DNA of 64,000 nucleotides from Trichobilharzia szidati (Eukaryota; Platyhelminthes; Trematoda; Strigeidida; Schistosomatidae), in the NCBI GenBank assembly GCA_944472155.2, contig OX235279.1:154340199-154404198 (forward strand). Direction: 5' to 3'. Both the position numbers and the translations under genes were made by a program. This document shows positions 59,595-64,000 of the stretch, in pieces; position 1 is the first letter of the stretch, and each line of letters begins with the position of its first letter. A model generated the notes under the pieces. It was not told where the DNA came from, did no database searches, and saw only the letters and a list, made by a program, of their open reading frames with translations.

Positions 59595-62500
59595 GGGCGT
59601 GAGGCTAGCAACCCCATCCTGTAAACAAAACTGCTACAGAAACTTCAGTAAGATGAGTATCCTTGCGATGAAAGGAAAAGTATGTGTGGGGACATGGAAC
59701 GTCCGCACCGTGTACGAGACTGGCAAAGCTGCCCAGATTGGAAACGAGATGAAAAGATTTCGTATATAAGTACTGGGAATATGCGAAAGCAGATGGAATA
59801 GGAATGGACTCACAAAATTGTCAACAATTGAGTCGATGGTCTACTCTGGTCACCCAGAGAACAACCACATGCACACCGAGGGTGTGGCTATCATGATATC
59901 ACCGACGGCAACGAAGGCCCTGATGCAATGGAAGGCGATCTCGCCCAGGATAATGACCGCCAGATTCAACTCCAAAGGAAGGAAAGTGTCAGTTATACAA
60001 TGCTATGCACCCACAAACAACGCAGACCTCGAAAAGAAAGAAGAGTTCTACAGACAACTACATGTAAAAATGGACAATACTCCAGTTGGTGGCATTAAAA
60101 TTCTAATGGGAGACATGAACGCCAAACTGGGTCCAGAAAACACAGGAAGAGAACTCATCATGGGTGGAGAGGCTTTCGGAGAAATGAATGAAAACGGAGA
60201 GCTCTTCGCCGACTTCTGCGCCTTCAATGAACTAGTGATTGGTGGCAGCGTATACAAGCACAAGGATATCCACAAGGCTACATGAGTGTCACCAGATGGG
60301 CGAACCAAAATCAAAATGACTTCATCTCAATGGTGTGGAAGAAAGTGCAGATGCAGCTTACTGGATACGAAATTAAGAAGAGGAGCAGACGTTGGCTCAG
60401 ACCACTATCTCGTACTAGGAACACTCAAAAGCAAATTAAAAGCTTTCAAAGAAACAGGAGCTGCAGATAGACCACAAGCCAAGTTCAATACTCGAAAACT
60501 GAAGGATCAGGCCACAAAGGACATTTCACAGCAATCATAATGAAAAAGGCGGAGACAAAAATCAACACTGGAAAAGAGACCAGAGTTGAGAAACACTGAA
60601 ATAACCTGAAAGCAGTGTAGAGTCAAACCTACATGGAAGTTCTCGGCAGAAAGAAGAGACAGGACAAACAGTGGCTCACTACGGACACATGGAGACTAGT
60701 AGAAGAGAGAGTGAAATAAAAGGTTATCCAGTGCATCGATGAGCAACAAAAACAGGAGTCGAATGCAAACTACAATACACTCGACAAAAGAGTAAATACG
60801 AATGCCAGGGAAGACAGAAGAAAATATTATGAAGCTGTGGAAAGTAAAGAAGAACAAGCTGCAGTGCATGCAAAGGAGACCTCGCAACACTCTACCAAAC
60901 AACTAAGTTCCTATCAGGGAAACGTCCGACGCAAATTTAGCCAGTGGAGGATGATGATAAAAATTAAATCACCAAAGAGGTGGAGCAAAGAAAACAGTGG
61001 GCTGAACACTTCAAAAGACTTCTAAATCGACCGCCACCTGCAACGCGCCTGATAATACCAAGAGCAGAAGCAGAACTACAAGTGGACATCAACCTTCCGA
61101 CGAAAGCAGAAATCCTGAAGGCAGTCGGGATGCTAAATAATGGAAAAGCAGCAGAACCAGACGAAATCCCTGCAGAAGCATTGAAAATGGACCCAGAGAC
61201 ATCAGCAGACTTGATGACAACTCTACTGGAGAAGGTGTGGAAAGAGGGAAAGTTAACTGCGGATTGGAAGAAAGGCTACTTATTCAAAGTACCAAAGAAA
61301 GGAGACTTAAGTCAATGCAAGAACTGGCACGGCATTATGCTCCTGTCCATCCCAAGCAAAATACTAAGCCGCATCATCCTGGAGAGAATCAAACATGCCC
61401 TGGATGATAAACTTCGACCGGAACAGGCTGGATTCAGGAGAAACAAGTCATGCATTGATCAGATCGCCACATTATGGATCATCATTGAACAAAGCTTGGA
61501 ATGGCAGTCACCTCTCTATCTCAACTTCATCGACTTTGAAAAGGCCTTTGACAGCGTCGATCGAGAAGTGATTTGCAAACTACTTCGCTACTACGAGATG
61601 CCACCAACAATTATACACCTCATCCAACAGCTGTATGACAATGCTGCATGCCAAGTAATCTACAACGGGAAACTCATGGAATCCTTCGAAGTGAAGACGG
61701 GAGTAAGGCAAGCTGGCCGGCTGGCTGCCTACTATCTCCGATGATTTTCCTGATTGTGATAGACTGGATAATGTGACAGACAGCGGGCAACGGGAGACCG
61801 GCATAAAATGGACCCACACAGAAAACTTGAAGGATCTGGATTTCGACAATGACATGTCTGACTTCCCACAAACTGGAAGATATGCAAGTGAAAAGCAACA
61901 AGTTGGCAGAACAAGCATCCAGAAAAGATACACCAGGTGAACATAGAGAAGACGGAGGTGATGAAGATTCCTGGCCAACACCAACAGTAGCAACAACAGA
62001 CGACAATCAGCATAAATGGGAGGAATCTGAAAGAAGAAACCTCCTCTGCCTACCTACCCACCTACCTGAGAAGCATCGTTTCAACTACAAGCAGACGGAA
62101 CTGATGAAGATATCAGAGTAGCGAGGATCGAGAAATCAAGGCAAGTTTTCATCTCTCCCATGTCTGTGTGGAGATCAACAACACTCAACATGAAAAACAA
62201 GATGCGGATTTTCAACTATGTGAAGTCAGTTATATTTAACGTACGGATGAGAAACTTGGCGCCGCGTCACGATGGCCACTTCGAACAAACTACAAACCTT
62301 CATCAACAACTATCGCCGCTCAACACCACTCAAGATCAGATGGCCGGCCAGAAGAGATCAGTAATAGTGGGGAATCTCTGGGAGCGAACTAACCAGAAAC
62401 CGAATGTGCAACAAATCTGTAGGAAGAAATGGAGGTGGATTGGCTATACGTCGAGGAAACAAACCATCAATTGACATCATGCGCCAGGCCATCGCTCGAG

Positions 62501-62692
62501 TGGAACCTGAATGGGAAGTGGCTAGTTGGTCGTCAGTGCGTGTGTGATATGGAGGATGTCATGCTGAGAGGAGATGAAAGCATGTGGTTAGACGTGGAGC
62601 CAGGTGAAAACGTTGGCGGAGAGCTGAACGCAATGGAGACGTGTTGCTGAAGCCCTATGTTACTCTAGGAACTAAAGGAGACAATAATAATA
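59595..62692 (+). mobile_element. RTE-clade LINE, nearly complete copy R9 in the intron of gene B
   Basis: The 5' UTR begins part-way (gcgtgaggctagcaacccc), followed by a start at 59653 (MSILAMKGKVCVGTWNVRTV). EN blocks: GICESRW, VIQCYAPTNNADLEKKEEFY, KILMGDMNAKLGP, then a stop in place of Trp at KAT*VSPDG (about 60283), SDHYLVLG. RT blocks at 60980-61744: KAAEPDEIPAEALK, CKNWHGIMLLSIPSKILSRI, LNFIDFEKAFDSVDREV; then the 11-nt insertion before motif B, a stop in DWIM*Q and FADD changed to FDND. C-terminal zone and (taa)n tail follow. It runs opposite to gene B. Confidence 0.88.
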
Positions 62693-62756
62693 TGTTAAAA
62701 CCGTAGGTGCCTTATATTCTTTATAATTTAAGTTGAACCGGTTAATCAGGGGTAGC

Positions 62757-63190
62757 CAGTTTGTCAGTAAATAAGAATTTAGCTAACTGTAGAATGATTG
62801 ACTATGTGAAGATAAGTAATCTGGAAAAAAGCTCAGCAATCGCAATGCATGCATTTACACACAACCACAAAATAGGCTTTGGCAGAGTTATAATTCTAAA
62901 AAATAATATAGATAAACAAAGAGAAAAGTTGATTATTGAATCTTTGTTCATCAATCCTACCCAAACACATGCGATCGGAATGACTCATCACAAATACTAG
63001 AGATATGGAAAATATGTATCATCTCTCGATTTGATAGCTTGTAATATTAGGATTATTTAAAAGAAATCGGCAAGTTATTTGAGTACCTTGAGATGATTAT
63101 GAGCATCAAAAGTTTTTGTTTAAAACGTCTTCAGTAAATAATGTTGTATTACACTGTCGGATTGTATCAAATAAATGTTCTCCATAATGG
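62757..63190 (+). pseudogene. PLE GIY-YIG end and terminal repeat (P8)
   Basis: The frame to 63000 contains KSSAIAMHAFTHNHKIGFGR, VIILKNNIDKQREKLIIESL and FINPTQTHAIG, the C-terminal third of a PLE GIY-YIG domain (S.IA.HA..H.h.i.F....il.....R...E...I). It is followed at 63085-63190 by the PLE end repeat (gatgattatgagcatc, aaaacgtcttcagtaaat). This places the repeat at the 3' end of the element. RT part absent. Confidence 0.7.
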
Positions 63191-63344
63191 AAGAACATGT
63201 GAATTTTAGTCATAACAGCACTACCTGGCGAAATTGTACTGGTTACATGCAGCACTAAATTAGAACAATAAACACTGTCCAGACTCGCTTGTCAAATTAG
63301 TTCACTTTAACAGAAGTGCTGAATAATAATGAAATTAAACTTAC

Positions 63345-63392
63345 ATAACATGTGCATGGAAACCCAACACATCCAGCAATAAGTAAGGCGAT
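63345..63392 (-). CDS. TMBIM-like gene B, 48-nt micro-exon
   Basis: Acceptor cttcactag and donor gtaagt enclose 16 codons, IALLIAGCVGFPCTCY, phase 0 on both sides. It differs from the gene A exon at two residues and in several silent sites, which argues for coding constraint. The upstream exons lie beyond the window. Confidence 0.75.
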
Positions 63393-63399
63393 CTAGTGA

Positions 63400-64000
63400 A
63401 GTGAGAAAATTTGAGGAATACGATGTTTGTCAGTGTAGAGTTAATGCTCCTTCAAGTATGGTGTTATTAATTTTAGAATGAAATAAACAATCGTAAATAT
63501 TTTTCTAACCAATGTCAATTATTCTATGGTTTTATACAAGGGTGTTATAGGAAGATACTGATTAATAAAAGCACAGATTACTCGTCTAACATATCAGTCT
63601 TTCAAACTGAAATTTCAAATCCCTGTTATGCGAATTTATCGAAATATCATTAAATTTTGTGTACAACAACAAAGATTGTATTTGGCCAGGAGTTAATAAT
63701 ATACTGGAATGATTAAAAACGTACTTCTCTGGTGTTGCAGGGAAAAGCGAATAAGCATCAGATGCAAATCACAAATTCGCCAATAGCCTTAAAACAATCA
63801 ATACTTATTATATTGATTCCCCTGCCACGTCAAACAAATACATTTTCAGAATCATAGATTCCATACTATCTCCTATTTTTTGACATCGAGGGTGAATTAT
63901 CTTTCAGACAATAAATAAAAAGTTTCTCAAGACTAAGCAAGCAGTCAAAATGGAATATGAACAGTCAGGTGAAATAAATGTTTCTGTAACTTTCTTTAGG
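63400..64000. other. intron of gene B
   Basis: Aligns in part with the gene A intron at 29600-29900. The 228-nt internal exon of gene B would lie past the end of the window. Confidence 0.5.

Noticed and set aside
59396..59617. Thr/Val-rich minus-strand ORF
   Set aside because: Low-complexity translation of a gt/tt-rich tract inside an intron.

Overview
The window is AT-rich, intron-bearing, transposon-dense metazoan DNA and most likely comes from a schistosome (blood fluke, Trematoda). The evidence is the mix of elements: RTE-clade LINEs of the schistosome SR2 type with (TAA)n tails, a CR1-type LINE with (ATT)n tails, many Penelope-like elements (PLEs) with RT and GIY-YIG domains, and compact genes split into small exons with gtaagt donors. 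The genus is inferred from remembered family resemblance, not from a search.

Layout. 1-4.5 kb: a decayed PLE, then AT-rich DNA. 4.5-10 kb: a PLE end repeat, an RTE fragment, two PLE fragments facing away from each other, and an antisense RTE 3' end. 10-16.7 kb: an old CR1 scrap, a tRNA-headed SINE-like repeat, and a PLE whose reading frame is split by a 496-bp fold-back insertion with a 12-bp target duplication. 16.7-24.8 kb: three RTE copies, the middle one (19287-22536) full length with 11-bp target duplications. 25.9-27.8 kb: PLE fragments. 29.1-35.4 kb (minus strand): four 3'-terminal exons of a divergent TMBIM/Lifeguard-like (Bax-inhibitor family) membrane protein, with RTE copies in its introns. 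36.6-43.6 kb: PLE end repeat, a composite SINE, a decayed RTE and a CR1 copy. 44.9-50.7 kb: RTE fragments, a second SINE, an orphan terminal exon and a nested LINE. 52.5-56.7 kb: a 213-bp palindrome made from the PLE end repeat, then a PLE and a second CR1 copy. 56.8-64 kb (minus strand): the last two exons of a second TMBIM-like gene, whose homologous 228-bp intron has grown to 5.4 kb by taking in an ankyrin-repeat pseudogene, a nearly complete RTE and a PLE end.

How the parts relate. Only the two TMBIM-like genes, and possibly one or two orphan exons, look like host genes. Everything else recognised is retroelement. The most interesting signals are structural. SINEs with a tRNA-Gly-like head carry the 3' tail of the RTE, and one also carries the RTE 5' UTR. 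Two fold-back insertions are bounded by 12-14 bp direct repeats. A recurring PLE end sequence has a base-paired core resembling a hammerhead ribozyme, with a compensatory change in one copy. Groups of RTE copies share the same inactivating lesions.
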